Part shown: positions 22,704 to 31,107 of the stretch, piece by piece
Numbering within the stretch: position 1 is the first letter of the stretch
How the letters are laid out: each line of letters begins with the position of its first letter
Assembly (NCBI RefSeq): GCF_025150085.1
Contig: NZ_CP102280.1
Span: 1,251,001 to 1,315,000 of the forward strand
Origin: Dorea longicatena
Lineage (GTDB): Bacteria; Bacillota; Clostridia; Lachnospirales; Lachnospiraceae
DNA length: 64,000 bases
Direction: 5' to 3'
Position numbers and translations under genes: made by a program
Notes under the pieces: generated by a model
What the model saw: the letters and a program-made list of their open reading frames with translations, nothing else
Told to the model about the DNA's origin: nothing
Databases searched by the model: none

Positions 22704-22781
22704 ATCGGTAATGACATTTGGATGCAGATTCCATCAGGCTGGATTGCTGCACGATATGGTGGTAAAATATACGTAGGATAG
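22704..22781 (+). pseudogene. Remnant of an SH3b-type endolysin C-terminus
   Basis: Without a start, the frame reads IGNDIWMQIPSGWIAARYGG, KIYVG and a stop. The W--I-SGWIAA-Y-GK-YV pattern is typical of the end of bacterial SH3 wall-binding domains in Clostridia endolysins. It sits 26 bases past the amidase stop and is probably left from an earlier endolysin whose wall-binding end was replaced by the present repeats. Confidence 0.55.
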
Positions 22782-22840
22782 TATTATAAATAGGTAAAAA
22801 TCCACTTTATAGGTTATAGCAAAAAGGTCATCCAATTCGG
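22782..22840. other. Probable right attachment site (attR) region of the prophage
   Basis: Phage sequence ends after the SH3 scrap, and at 22814 begins the 3' end of a host gene that breaks off in the middle of a conserved domain. The recombination core should therefore lie in about 22800-22835, where the minus strand reads through CCGAATTGGATGACC and then into foreign sequence (TTTTTGCTATAA). The matching attL is outside the window, so the core cannot be defined. Confidence 0.5.
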
Positions 22841-23710
22841 ACATTGTACCTGCCGTCCGTCACAATACTGCGTCAGTATCGGCTGCTTGACATTCGGTCT
22901 GGAAAGATAATCGGCAAACAATTCATCCACTATCACAGAGATCGTATCATAGATATTCCGTTCCGGAATCCATTTGTGATCAAATGCGGTTGAAGAAGTG
23001 ATCGTAAAATCATATCCGCGGTTCCGGTAAAATTCTGTATATACCCGGTTCAGAGTAAAAGACATGATTGCCAGTACGTTTGCCCGAATGGTATCCTCCG
23101 GCCAGGTCGCATAGATTTCACTGGAAGCTACATTTTTGATATAATCCTTATACTTCACATAATAGTTTTTGGCAGTGGAGTCGCGTGGACTTCCATCATG
23201 AACTACGATGTATTCCGGGACCACGACGCGGCTTAAGACAATCTCTCCGGATTCGAAGGTCGGCTGGATCTCGTCTTCGGGAATCTTAGGCGGATAGGTG
23301 GCATATAATGTATGAGCCGGAATGACGAATACGGTTTCCTCGTCTTCGGGAGTGTCGATTGGTTTCATGCTGACATTCTGAATGGCAGTGACATCGGCGA
23401 GAATTTCAGCACCGGCAATACTGACCGACTCGAAGCCTTCGGCGGTGATCTGCATGGTATATTCGGAATATGGCTGGACTTCATTTTCTGGATTCAGGCT
23501 GTATTCTAACGGTGGTGCCGCAAGATCAATCGTATCGGTCTGCCCGGAACTGTCGGTAGTAAGTTGTTCTAACTGAGCTTCTGGAATACCCGTGTAGAAG
23601 ATGGAAATCTGAGCCCCCTGAATCGGATAGGCAGAGATGTCAGATACGAGATTAATCTGCAGACGGCCTTTGTCGGGAGTATCCTGAGTGGTTGGAGTCG
23701 TTCCGTTCAT
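22814..23710 (-). CDS. Host cell-wall-related protein truncated by the prophage
   Basis: 298 codons on the minus strand, ATG at 23710 with AAGAGGT before it. The protein has a carboxypeptidase-regulatory-like beta domain (QINLVSDISAYPIQGAQISI; LTTDSSGQTDTIDLAAPPL) and then a segment PEYIVVHDGSPRDSTAKNYY, KDYIKNVASSEIYATWPEDT, ILTQYCDGRQVQCPNWMT. In Lachnospiraceae homologues as I remember them, CPNW-T continues with QWGSK-LGDQGYS and a peptidoglycan-binding domain of over 100 residues. Here it ends in FLL after CPNWMT, exactly at the prophage boundary. So the gene is the broken attachment target; the missing part should lie at the far left end of the prophage. Confidence 0.75.
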   Translation of the reverse strand: MNGTTPTTQDTPDKGRLQINLVSDISAYPIQGAQISIFYTGIPEAQLEQLTTDSSGQTDTIDLAAPPLEYSLNPENEVQPYSEYTMQITAEGFESVSIAGAEILADVTAIQNVSMKPIDTPEDEETVFVIPAHTLYATYPPKIPEDEIQPTFESGEIVLSRVVVPEYIVVHDGSPRDSTAKNYYVKYKDYIKNVASSEIYATWPEDTIRANVLAIMSFTLNRVYTEFYRNRGYDFTITSSTAFDHKWIPERNIYDTISVIVDELFADYLSRPNVKQPILTQYCDGRQVQCPNWMTFLL

Positions 23711-23730
23711 AAAATAGGACCTCTTTTAAG

Positions 23731-23749
23731 ACTCTGTTACTGACAGAGT
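23731..23749. repeat. Operator-like inverted repeat between divergent genes
   Basis: ACTCTGT and ACAGAGT (7-bp arms, 5-base spacer TACTG) lie in the 101-base gap between the truncated minus-strand gene and the transglutaminase gene. Short, symmetric and without a T run, it is more like a protein-binding site than a terminator. Confidence 0.4.
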
Positions 23750-23811
23750 ATGCAAAAATAAGAAAAATGTGAAGATACAGGGAATAAAAGAGACAGATTG
23801 TTACACAAAGT

Positions 23812-25116
23812 ATGGAACATCTTAAAAATAACAGAAACAGGAGCGTAGAACAGAGCATGAAAAGAAGGTGTTTACGGATATATAGAAAAAGAAGAAAAAA
23901 GAAATTAATCATCCTGATTCTGACATGCATTCTCTTTCTTGGAACCGCAGCAGCAGAAAGGGGCGGATATCTGGAACTTGAACAATTTGGTTCAAATAAA
24001 AAACAAGATATTCCTTATCAGAAAGTATCCATAACGGAAGAAGAGAACACGGAGAAATATTATTATCAGCAGTTGCCGACTGAACAAAGGCAGGTCTATC
24101 AGGAAATTCTGGAAGGTGTCAGAAACCACACGGAGGAAATTTATGTACATAACGCGGATGTAGATGAGACAAATCAGATTTTTCAGAAGCTGATGAAGGA
24201 TCAGCCGGACATCTTCTGGTGTGACGGGACAGCAACGGCTACGACTTATAAAGGAACAGAAAGTTATACCGTCCTGAAACCGAAATATTTTTACACAGCA
24301 GAAGAAAGCCAGAAGATGCAGACCGCGATTATGCAGGCGGCAGAGAAGTGGCTGGCAGATCTGGATGCCGATGCAGATGACTATCACAAAATTCTCTATG
24401 TATATGAAAAAATCGTAGATGAAGTAGAGTATGATGAGAGCGCGCCGGATAATCAGAACATCTACAGCGTATTTGTCAATCAGAAATCTGTATGTGCTGG
24501 ATATTCGAAAGCAACGCAGTATTTGTTGGAACGGCTTGGCGTGTTCTGTACTTATGTGACGGGAAAGACGACGGAAGGCGGAAACCATGCGTGGAATCTG
24601 GTGAAATGTAACGGCGATTATTATTATGTCGACACAACCTGGGGAGATCCGGTGTTCCAACAGGAAGAAGGAGAAGATACATCCCGGGATACAGAGCAAA
24701 ATTCAGGTCAAGATGCAGAGGCTTCTGGTAATAAGGCAAATATCAGCTATGATTATATGTGTTGTGATGATACGCAGTTATTTCAGACACATATTCTGGA
24801 TAAGGATACACAGATGCCAGAGTGCAGCAAGATGGATTGCAATTATTACGTGGTAAACGGAATGTATTACACACAGTATGATGCCAAGAAGGTACTGGAA
24901 GCCATGAACCAGGCTATCTGGGCGAAGAAAAGTGCTACAATTTTTAAATTCGCAGATACATCCGTCTACAGTCAGGCGCACGATGACATTTTCCAGAAAG
25001 AACTTGCAAAAGCAGCGCAGAATCTGGCGGATTACTATGGATTATCGCAGGTGAAGTACCAGTACATCGATGACCCGAGATTACACAAGATTGTAATATT
25101 TTGGCAGTATTCATAA
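23812..25116 (+). CDS. Membrane-anchored transglutaminase-like cysteine protease homologue
   Basis: 434 codons from ATG 23812; ATG 23857 (MKRRCLRIYRKRR) is a plausible later start, and neither has a strong ribosome site. A very basic N-terminus is followed by a hydrophobic helix (LIILILTCILFLGTAAA), so the protein is exported or anchored. The transglutaminase-like triad is visible: Cys in QKSVCAGYSKATQYLL, His in GGNHAWNLVK and Asp in YYYVDTTWGDPVF. Such domains act as wall-associated proteases or peptide-crosslinking enzymes. An acidic low-complexity stretch (EEGEDTSRDTEQNSGQDAE) interrupts the domain after the Asp. Substrate unknown. Confidence 0.8.
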   Translation: MEHLKNNRNRSVEQSMKRRCLRIYRKRRKKKLIILILTCILFLGTAAAERGGYLELEQFGSNKKQDIPYQKVSITEEENTEKYYYQQLPTEQRQVYQEILEGVRNHTEEIYVHNADVDETNQIFQKLMKDQPDIFWCDGTATATTYKGTESYTVLKPKYFYTAEESQKMQTAIMQAAEKWLADLDADADDYHKILYVYEKIVDEVEYDESAPDNQNIYSVFVNQKSVCAGYSKATQYLLERLGVFCTYVTGKTTEGGNHAWNLVKCNGDYYYVDTTWGDPVFQQEEGEDTSRDTEQNSGQDAEASGNKANISYDYMCCDDTQLFQTHILDKDTQMPECSKMDCNYYVVNGMYYTQYDAKKVLEAMNQAIWAKKSATIFKFADTSVYSQAHDDIFQKELAKAAQNLADYYGLSQVKYQYIDDPRLHKIVIFWQYS

Positions 25117-25133
25117 AAAAACAAAAATATCCG

Positions 25134-25162
25134 TTGAAAATCCTCGGATTATGTAGTATAAT
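25134..25162 (+). promoter_or_regulatory. Promoter of the carAB operon
   Basis: TTGAAA (25134-25139), 17-base spacer, TATAAT (25157-25162). Transcription would start about 210 bases before carA, leaving a long leader with hairpins. Confidence 0.75.
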
Positions 25163-25166
25163 TTTT

Positions 25167-25190
25167 ACAATTTGTGAAGACATAAATTGT
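25167..25190 (+). promoter_or_regulatory. Leader hairpin near the carAB transcription start
   Basis: ACAATTT (25167-25173) and AAATTGT (25184-25190) pair around GTGAAGACAT. It is the first of three hairpins in the leader and could take part in attenuation. Confidence 0.4.
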
Positions 25191-25213
25191 CTGGTACCGA
25201 TGTATGAAAAACG

Positions 25214-25246
25214 AGGCGGTTTTGTGCTTGCACAAACTGCCTTTTA
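25214..25246 (+). terminator. First terminator-like hairpin in the carAB leader
   Basis: AGGCGGTTTTGTGC (25214-25227) pairs with GCACAAACTGCCT (25230-25242), a 13-bp stem with one bulge and a TT loop, followed by TTTTATT. It lies between promoter and carA, so it should act as an attenuator. Pyrimidine genes in Bacillota are commonly controlled this way; I saw no clear PyrR-binding sequence. Confidence 0.75.
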
Positions 25247-25261
25247 TTCTGTATTTTTAAG

Positions 25262-25291
25262 AAAAATTCTTTGTAACAACGAATTTTTTTT
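25262..25291 (+). terminator. Second terminator-like hairpin in the carAB leader
   Basis: AAAAATTC (25262-25269) pairs with GAATTTTT (25281-25288), with an inner TTGT/ACAA pair, followed by a run of T ending at 25291. An A/T-rich stem with a long T tract, a second possible stop before carA. Confidence 0.5.
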
Positions 25292-25377
25292 GCCCAAATA
25301 TAGAAAATGTACCTGAAGTACAGCAGTATGGATTCATGAAAAAAGAAAAAGAAACACAGAAGGGAAAAGGTGAATAT

Positions 25378-26448
25378 ATGAAAGCATTTCTTATATTAGA
25401 AGACGGGACTGTCTTTACCGGAACCAGTATCGGTTCGACAAAAGACATGATTAGCGAGATAGTGTTTAATACTTCAATGACAGGTTATCTGGAGGTATTA
25501 ACCGACCCTTCTTATGCGGGACAGGCCGTAGTAATGACCTATCCATTGATTGGAAATTATGGCATCACACCGGATATGGAGTCAAGGAAGGCATGGCCGG
25601 ATGGATATATCGTAAGAGAACTTTCCAGAATGCCAAGCAACTTCCGTTGTGAAGGAACACTTCAGGATTTCCTGAAAGAACAGGATATTCCAGGAATTGC
25701 AGGAATTGATACACGTGCCCTTACGAAGATTCTTCGTGAAAAGGGAACCATGAACGGAATGATCACCACGAACGAGAATTACAACTTAGATGAGATTCTC
25801 CCAAAACTGAAAGCATATACAGTTGGTGATGTGGTATCAAAAGTAACATGTGATGAAAAATATGTCTTAGAAGGCAATGGACCGAAGGTTGCTCTTATGG
25901 ACTTCGGTGCAAAGAAGAACATTGCCAAGTCTTTAAATGAACGCGGCTGTGAAGTTACAGTTTATCCGGCAGGAACAAAAGCAGAAGAGATTATTGCTGC
26001 TAATCCGGACGGCATTATGTTGTCTAACGGACCTGGAGATCCGGAAACATGCGTATCTATTATCGAAGAGATCAAGAAGTTATACAATACTGATATTCCT
26101 ATTTTTGCAATTTGTCTCGGACATCAGCTTATGGCACTTGCAAATGGTGCAAAGACTTATAAGTTGAAATATGGACACCGCGGCGGTAACCATCCGGTGA
26201 AGGATCTGACAAACAACAGAGTATACATTTCTTCACAGAACCATGGTTATGCAGTTGATGGTACAACCATTGATCCGGCTATCGCAAAAGAAGCATTTAT
26301 CAATGTAAATGACGGAACCAACGAAGGACTTGCATACGAAGGAAAGAATATTTTCACAGTTCAGTTCCACCCGGAGGCTTGTCCTGGACCACAGGATTCC
26401 GGATACCTGTTTGATAGATTTATGGATATGATGAAAGGAGCAAAATAA
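25378..26448 (+). CDS. carA: Carbamoyl-phosphate synthase small subunit
   Basis: 356 codons; ATG 25378 is the start that begins MKAFLILEDGTVFTG, with AAAAGGTGAAT before it. Glutamine amidotransferase subunit that releases ammonia from glutamine and channels it to CarB, supplying carbamoyl phosphate for pyrimidines and arginine. N-terminal CPSase domain: MTGYLEVLTDPSYAGQ, IDTRALTKILREKG. C-terminal class I amidotransferase: LSNGPGDPE, the nucleophile Cys in FAICLGHQLMALA, and the His/Glu pair in VQFHPEACPGPQD. The stop shares a base with the carB start. Preceded by a leader with two terminator-like hairpins, so expression is probably attenuated by pyrimidine supply. Confidence 0.97.
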   Translation: MKAFLILEDGTVFTGTSIGSTKDMISEIVFNTSMTGYLEVLTDPSYAGQAVVMTYPLIGNYGITPDMESRKAWPDGYIVRELSRMPSNFRCEGTLQDFLKEQDIPGIAGIDTRALTKILREKGTMNGMITTNENYNLDEILPKLKAYTVGDVVSKVTCDEKYVLEGNGPKVALMDFGAKKNIAKSLNERGCEVTVYPAGTKAEEIIAANPDGIMLSNGPGDPETCVSIIEEIKKLYNTDIPIFAICLGHQLMALANGAKTYKLKYGHRGGNHPVKDLTNNRVYISSQNHGYAVDGTTIDPAIAKEAFINVNDGTNEGLAYEGKNIFTVQFHPEACPGPQDSGYLFDRFMDMMKGAK

Positions 26449-29400
26449 TGCCTAGAATTAAAGATATTAAGAAAGTATTAGTAATTGGCTCTGGCCCTAT
26501 TATCATTGGACAGGCAGCGGAGTTTGACTATGCAGGTACACAGGCCTGCCGTTCATTAAAAGAAGAAGGTCTGGAAGTAGTCCTTTTGAACTCTAACCCG
26601 GCTACGATCATGACAGATAAAGATATCGCAGACCGCGTATACATCGAGCCTCTGACAGTTGAGGTGGTAGAACAGCTGATCTTAAAGGAAAAACCAGACA
26701 GTGTCCTTCCTACACTGGGTGGACAGGCAGCACTGAACCTGGCTATGGAGCTGGATGAGAATGGATTCCTTGAAAGAAACAACGTACGTCTGATCGGTAC
26801 TACTTCTGAGACGATCAAAAAGGCCGAAGACCGTCTGGAATTCAAGATGACAATGGAAAAAATCGGCGAGCCTTGTGCAGCTTCTAAAGTCGTAAAGGAT
26901 GTACAGGCTGGTATCGAATTTGCTGAAAGTATCGGATATCCGGTTGTACTTCGTCCGGCTTACACACTTGGTGGAAGCGGCGGCGGAATTGCGGATAACA
27001 GAACAGAACTCGTAGAGATCCTGGAAAACGGACTTCGTCTTTCACGTGTTGGGGAAGTTCTGGTAGAACGTTGCATCGCAGGATGGAAAGAGATCGAGTA
27101 CGAAGTAATGCGTGACAGCAATGGTAACTGCATTACCGTATGTAATATGGAAAACCTGGACCCTGTAGGTGTACATACCGGAGACAGTATCGTAGTAGCA
27201 CCTTCTCAGACACTGAGCGATAAAGAGTACCAGATGCTCCGTACATCTGCTCTTAATATCATCAGTGAGTTAAATATCACTGGTGGATGTAACGTACAGT
27301 ATGCGCTGAATCCAGATTCATTTGAGTACTGTGTAATCGAGGTTAACCCTCGTGTAAGCCGTTCTTCTGCACTTGCATCTAAGGCAACAGGATATCCGAT
27401 TGCCAAGGTTGCAGCAAAGATCGCTCTTGGATATACACTGGACGAGATCAAGAACGCAGTAACAAAGAAGACATATGCAAGTTTCGAGCCTATGCTTGAC
27501 TACTGTGTTGTAAAGATCCCGAGACTTCCATTTGATAAGTTCATCAGCGCAAAACGTACACTGACAACACAGATGAAAGCGACCGGAGAAGTTATGAGTA
27601 TCTGTGATAACTTCGAGGGAGCACTTATGAAAGCCATCCGTTCTCTGGAACAGCATGTAGACAGCCTTATGTCTTATGACTTCTCTTATTTAAAAGGAGA
27701 AGAACTGTTAGAAGAACTGAAAGTTGTAGATGACCGTCGTATCTGGAAGATCGCAGAAGCAATCCGTCAGGGCATCAGCTACGAAGACATTCACAGAATT
27801 ACAAAGATTGACAACTGGTTCATTGACAAGATCGCAATTCTCGTAGAGATGGAACAGAAATTAAAGACAGAAGAATTAACAGCAGAGACATTAAAAGAAG
27901 CAAAACGCTTAGAGTTCCCGGATAATGTGATCGCAGAACTGACAGGAAAGACAGAGCGTGAGATCCATGACCTTCGTCATGATAATGGCATCACAGCTTC
28001 TTATAAGATGGTTGATACCTGTGCGGCTGAGTTCGCAGCAGAGACACCATATTACTACTCTGTATTCGGAAGTGAGAATGAAGTAGTTGAAACTTCCGGC
28101 AAGAAGAAAGTACTGGTACTTGGTTCCGGACCGATCCGTATCGGACAGGGTATCGAGTTCGACTTCTGTTCTGTACATTGTACATGGGCATTTGCCAAAG
28201 AAGGATATGAGACGATTATTGTAAATAACAACCCTGAGACAGTAAGTACAGACTTCGATATCGCTGACAAGCTGTATTTCGAGCCTCTGACACCGGAAGA
28301 TGTAGAAAGTATCGTAGATCTGGAAAAACCGGACGGAGCAGTTGTACAGTTCGGTGGACAGACAGCAATCAAGCTGACAGAATCTCTTATGAAGATGGGC
28401 GTTCCAATCCTTGGAACATCTGCTGAAAATGTAGATGCAGCCGAAGACCGTGAGCTGTTTGATGAGATTCTTGAGCAGTGCGAGATCCCAAGACCGACAG
28501 GTGGAACTGTATTTACAGCAGAAGAAGCGAAGAAAGTTGCAAACAGACTGGGTTATCCGGTACTGGTAAGACCTTCTTACGTACTTGGCGGACAGGGAAT
28601 GCAGATTGCGATCAATGATCACGATATTGATGAGTTCATCGGAATCATCAACCGTATCGCACAGGATCATCCAATCCTGGTTGATAAATATTTACAGGGT
28701 AAAGAGATTGAGGTAGATGCCGTATGCGACGGTGAAGATATCCTGATTCCAGGTATCATGGAGCATATCGAGCGTGCCGGAATCCATTCCGGAGACAGTA
28801 TCTCTGTATATCCTGCACAGAGCATCTCTCAGAAGACAAAAGAGACGATTGCCGAATATACAAGAAGACTTGCAAAATCCTTACATGTAATCGGACTGAT
28901 TAACATCCAGTTCATCGTATGTGGAGAAGATGTATATGTAATCGAAGTTAACCCTCGTTCCAGCCGTACTGTTCCATACATCAGTAAGGTAACAGGTATT
29001 CCGATCGTACCACTTGCAACAAAAGTGATCATCGGACACAAGATCAAAGAACTTGGTTATACACCTGGATTACAGCCGGAAGCAGATTATTTTGCAATCA
29101 AGATGCCGGTATTCTCATTTGAGAAGATCCGCGGTGCTGATATCAGCCTTGGACCTGAGATGAAGTCTACCGGAGAGTGTCTGGGAATTGCCAAGACATT
29201 TGATGAGGCTCTTTATAAAGCATTCATCGGTGCCGGAGTCAAACTTCCAAAACACAAGAACATGATTATGACAGTTCGTGATGAAGATAAGGAAGAAGCA
29301 GTAGAGATCGGACGCAGATTCGAGAAGATCGGTTACAAGATCTTTGCTACAGAAGGAACTGCCAAGGTCCTGACAGATGCAGGCGTGAAAGCGATGACAG

Positions 29401-29648
29401 TCAATAAGATTGAGCAGGAATCTCCGAACCTTATGGATCTGATCCTCGGACATAAGATCGACCTGGTTATCGACACACCTCCGCAGGGAGCTGATCACTC
29501 AAGAGACGGATTCGTGATCCGTAGAAATGCGATCGAGACAGGTGTCAATGTACTGACAGCGATCGATACAGCAAAAGCTCTGATCACCAGTCTTGAGAAT
29601 ACAGATATCCAGAAACTGACACTGATCGACATTGCTAAGATCAAATAG
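26448..29648 (+). CDS. carB: Carbamoyl-phosphate synthase large subunit
   Basis: 1066 codons, the normal full length. Two homologous ATP-grasp halves are visible: KVLVIGSGPIIIGQAAEFDY with QACRSLKEEG at the start, and KVLVLGSGPIRIGQGIEFDF near residue 555. Each half shows its RPAYTLGGSGGGI or RPSYVLGGQGMQI loop and an EVNPR motif (VIEVNPRVSRSSALASK; VIEVNPRSSRTVPYI). The first half makes carboxyphosphate and carbamate, the second phosphorylates carbamate. The last ~140 residues (MIMTVRDEDKEEAVEIG; FATEGTAKVLTDAGV; DLVIDTPPQG) form the allosteric MGS-like domain that binds UMP or ornithine in known enzymes. Translationally coupled to carA. Confidence 0.98.
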   Translation: MPRIKDIKKVLVIGSGPIIIGQAAEFDYAGTQACRSLKEEGLEVVLLNSNPATIMTDKDIADRVYIEPLTVEVVEQLILKEKPDSVLPTLGGQAALNLAMELDENGFLERNNVRLIGTTSETIKKAEDRLEFKMTMEKIGEPCAASKVVKDVQAGIEFAESIGYPVVLRPAYTLGGSGGGIADNRTELVEILENGLRLSRVGEVLVERCIAGWKEIEYEVMRDSNGNCITVCNMENLDPVGVHTGDSIVVAPSQTLSDKEYQMLRTSALNIISELNITGGCNVQYALNPDSFEYCVIEVNPRVSRSSALASKATGYPIAKVAAKIALGYTLDEIKNAVTKKTYASFEPMLDYCVVKIPRLPFDKFISAKRTLTTQMKATGEVMSICDNFEGALMKAIRSLEQHVDSLMSYDFSYLKGEELLEELKVVDDRRIWKIAEAIRQGISYEDIHRITKIDNWFIDKIAILVEMEQKLKTEELTAETLKEAKRLEFPDNVIAELTGKTEREIHDLRHDNGITASYKMVDTCAAEFAAETPYYYSVFGSENEVVETSGKKKVLVLGSGPIRIGQGIEFDFCSVHCTWAFAKEGYETIIVNNNPETVSTDFDIADKLYFEPLTPEDVESIVDLEKPDGAVVQFGGQTAIKLTESLMKMGVPILGTSAENVDAAEDRELFDEILEQCEIPRPTGGTVFTAEEAKKVANRLGYPVLVRPSYVLGGQGMQIAINDHDIDEFIGIINRIAQDHPILVDKYLQGKEIEVDAVCDGEDILIPGIMEHIERAGIHSGDSISVYPAQSISQKTKETIAEYTRRLAKSLHVIGLINIQFIVCGEDVYVIEVNPRSSRTVPYISKVTGIPIVPLATKVIIGHKIKELGYTPGLQPEADYFAIKMPVFSFEKIRGADISLGPEMKSTGECLGIAKTFDEALYKAFIGAGVKLPKHKNMIMTVRDEDKEEAVEIGRRFEKIGYKIFATEGTAKVLTDAGVKAMTVNKIEQESPNLMDLILGHKIDLVIDTPPQGADHSRDGFVIRRNAIETGVNVLTAIDTAKALITSLENTDIQKLTLIDIAKIK

Positions 29649-29735
29649 AGTTTGGACAATCGGATTTTGCGTAAATGAATTTTATGTAACAGAATTTGAA
29701 TAATTAATATTTGTAATGTTTGTAAAAACATAAAT

Positions 29736-29781
29736 AAAAAGTGGCATACAGCATGATTATTTTGCAGTATGCTGCTTTTTT
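29736..29781 (+). terminator. Terminator downstream of carB
   Basis: AAAAAGTGGCATAC (29736-29749) pairs with GTATGCTGCTTTTTT (29767-29781) with two G-T pairs, then more T. A long A-U-flanked stem about 90 bases after the carB stop; it ends the operon. Confidence 0.8.
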
Positions 29782-29869
29782 GTTGCCAAACATTAAAATA
29801 TGTGATTATTTACATCATGTAATACGTTCTATATACAGGGGACGCCCTCAGGAGGAAGAATTTTGACGC

Positions 29870-29986
29870 GTGAAAATCGGCAGTGGATATTACTGGACAC
29901 CGTATATTATCATGATTGCGGCAGTAATCTGTATCCCGGTATTTTTAATTGTAACAGTAGTAAGCTATTGTAAAAGAGAAGCTTAA
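29870..29986 (+). CDS. Small single-pass membrane peptide
   Basis: 38 codons from GTG 29870, with GGAGGAAG (29851-29858) at fair distance. The peptide MKIGSGYYWTPYIIMIAAVI ends after CIPVFLIVTVVSYCKREA: one hydrophobic helix of about 22 residues and a short basic end, as in small membrane peptides. A TTG at 29863 opens another frame of similar length without such a composition. It lies alone in the 570-base gap between carB and the SleB-type gene; the rest of that gap holds a terminator, a promoter and A/T-rich sequence. Function unknown. Confidence 0.45.
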   Translation: MKIGSGYYWTPYIIMIAAVICIPVFLIVTVVSYCKREA

Positions 29987-30076
29987 GGAGCAGAGAAATA
30001 ACGGAGAAAAATGAACGCTAAAAATAAGAAAAAAGAGTAGCATAATCTGCAGACTTTAAAAAAGTAAATAAAAAAG

Positions 30077-30105
30077 TTGACAAAACGAGACATACATGAT
30101 ATGAT
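30077..30105 (+). promoter_or_regulatory. Promoter of the SleB-type hydrolase gene
   Basis: TTGACA (30077-30082), 17-base spacer, TATGAT (30100-30105). Near-consensus; leaves an A/T-rich leader of about 110 bases. Confidence 0.8.
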
Positions 30106-30220
30106 ACCAATCGTTGCTTGTAACAAATTTGTAATATTTGTAATAAAGTTGAAAAAAATGAATATACTTTATTAAAAGAAATGTAAATCATTGCAACAAA
30201 ATCAGGAGGGTATTTATATT

Positions 30221-30877
30221 ATGTTAAAAGCGAAGAGACTGAAATCGATGTTCGTGCTGTATTCAGCATGCGCAGTAATGGCAACTGGTTTTACCAGTCA
30301 GGCAGCCTCTGAACAGCCGGAAGTAACAACAATCACAGAAACAAAAGGGGAAAATACGAATACACACACTGCTGTACAGGCGATATCACAGAATATCGTG
30401 GCATCTGCGCAGGAAATGACGGATGCAAGCCAGCAGGTAATTGCAGACAATATAGCGAAAAAAGAAGAGGAAGAACGCCTCGCAAGAGAAAAGGCAGAGC
30501 AGGAAGCAAAAGAAAAAGCAGAACGCGAAGCAAGAGAAGCATACGTAAGAGCCAATCAGGAACTGCTTGCATCCATCATCTACTGCGAAGCAGGAAACCA
30601 GCCGTATGAAGGCCAGGTTGCCGTCGGTGCGGTGATCATGAACCGTGTAAAGAGTGGAAGTTATCCGAATTCCATCGAAGAAGTCATCTATCAGTCCGGG
30701 CAGTTCGGACCGGCAGCGACCGGATGGCTGAACAGAGTGAGAAGTTCAAAGGGATATTCACAGACAGCTCTGCAGGCTGCTGGAGATGCGTTGAATGGCT
30801 CGAATCCGATTGGAAACTGTCTGTATTTTGATCAAGGCGGTGCCGGAATGAAGATCGGGGCACATTATTTCCACTAA
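30221..30877 (+). CDS. Secreted SleB-type cell wall hydrolase
   Basis: 218 codons from ATG 30221 behind CAGGAGGGTATT. The N-terminus is a signal peptide (MLKAKRLKSMFVLYSACAVM, cleavage probably after SQA). Then comes a Lys/Glu/Ala-rich helix of about 60 residues (KKEEEERLAREKAEQEAKEK) that should form a coiled coil or spacer. The C-terminal ~110 residues are the hydrolase_2 domain: LLASIIYCEAGNQPYEGQ, VAVGAVIMNRVKSGSYP, VIYQSGQFGPAATGWL, and GNCLYFDQGGAGMKIGAHYF. In SleB the Glu of the YCEAG motif is the catalytic acid of a lytic transglycosylase. It may act in growth or in spore germination; the long charged linker argues for a vegetative wall role. Confidence 0.88.
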   Translation: MLKAKRLKSMFVLYSACAVMATGFTSQAASEQPEVTTITETKGENTNTHTAVQAISQNIVASAQEMTDASQQVIADNIAKKEEEERLAREKAEQEAKEKAEREAREAYVRANQELLASIIYCEAGNQPYEGQVAVGAVIMNRVKSGSYPNSIEEVIYQSGQFGPAATGWLNRVRSSKGYSQTALQAAGDALNGSNPIGNCLYFDQGGAGMKIGAHYFH

Positions 30878-30999
30878 CATTTGTAGAAATAATATAGAAA
30901 GAAATGCATATGGAATGGAGCCGGAGTTCTTCAGAAATTCGAAAGAAATCTTAAGAAAGCCGGAATTGACAATTGCATGACAAATGTATTACGATAAGA

Positions 31000-31029
31000 G
31001 GGCAAAAGTGTTAAACTTTTGTCCTTTTT
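31000..31029 (+). terminator. Terminator after the hydrolase gene
   Basis: GGGCAAAAGT (31000-31009), loop GTTAA, ACTTTTGTCC (31015-31024), then TTTTT. It separates the hydrolase gene from the two-component system. Confidence 0.8.
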
Positions 31030-31107
31030 GTCACCGCGCATTAGAAAAGATGACGATGGTAACTTACGCAGATAAGGACAGAGTTTGAAGTATGGGGAGA
31101 AGAAAGA

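Noticed and set aside
24000..24700. Long open frames on the minus strand opposite the transglutaminase gene
   Set aside because: They are Cys/Ile/Phe-rich antisense frames without ribosome sites, opposite a clear domain with an intact catalytic triad.
30966..30995. Promoter TTGACA-N18-TACGAT upstream of the response regulator
   Set aside because: Its start point would fall at the stem of the terminator at 31000-31029, so a functional role is doubtful.
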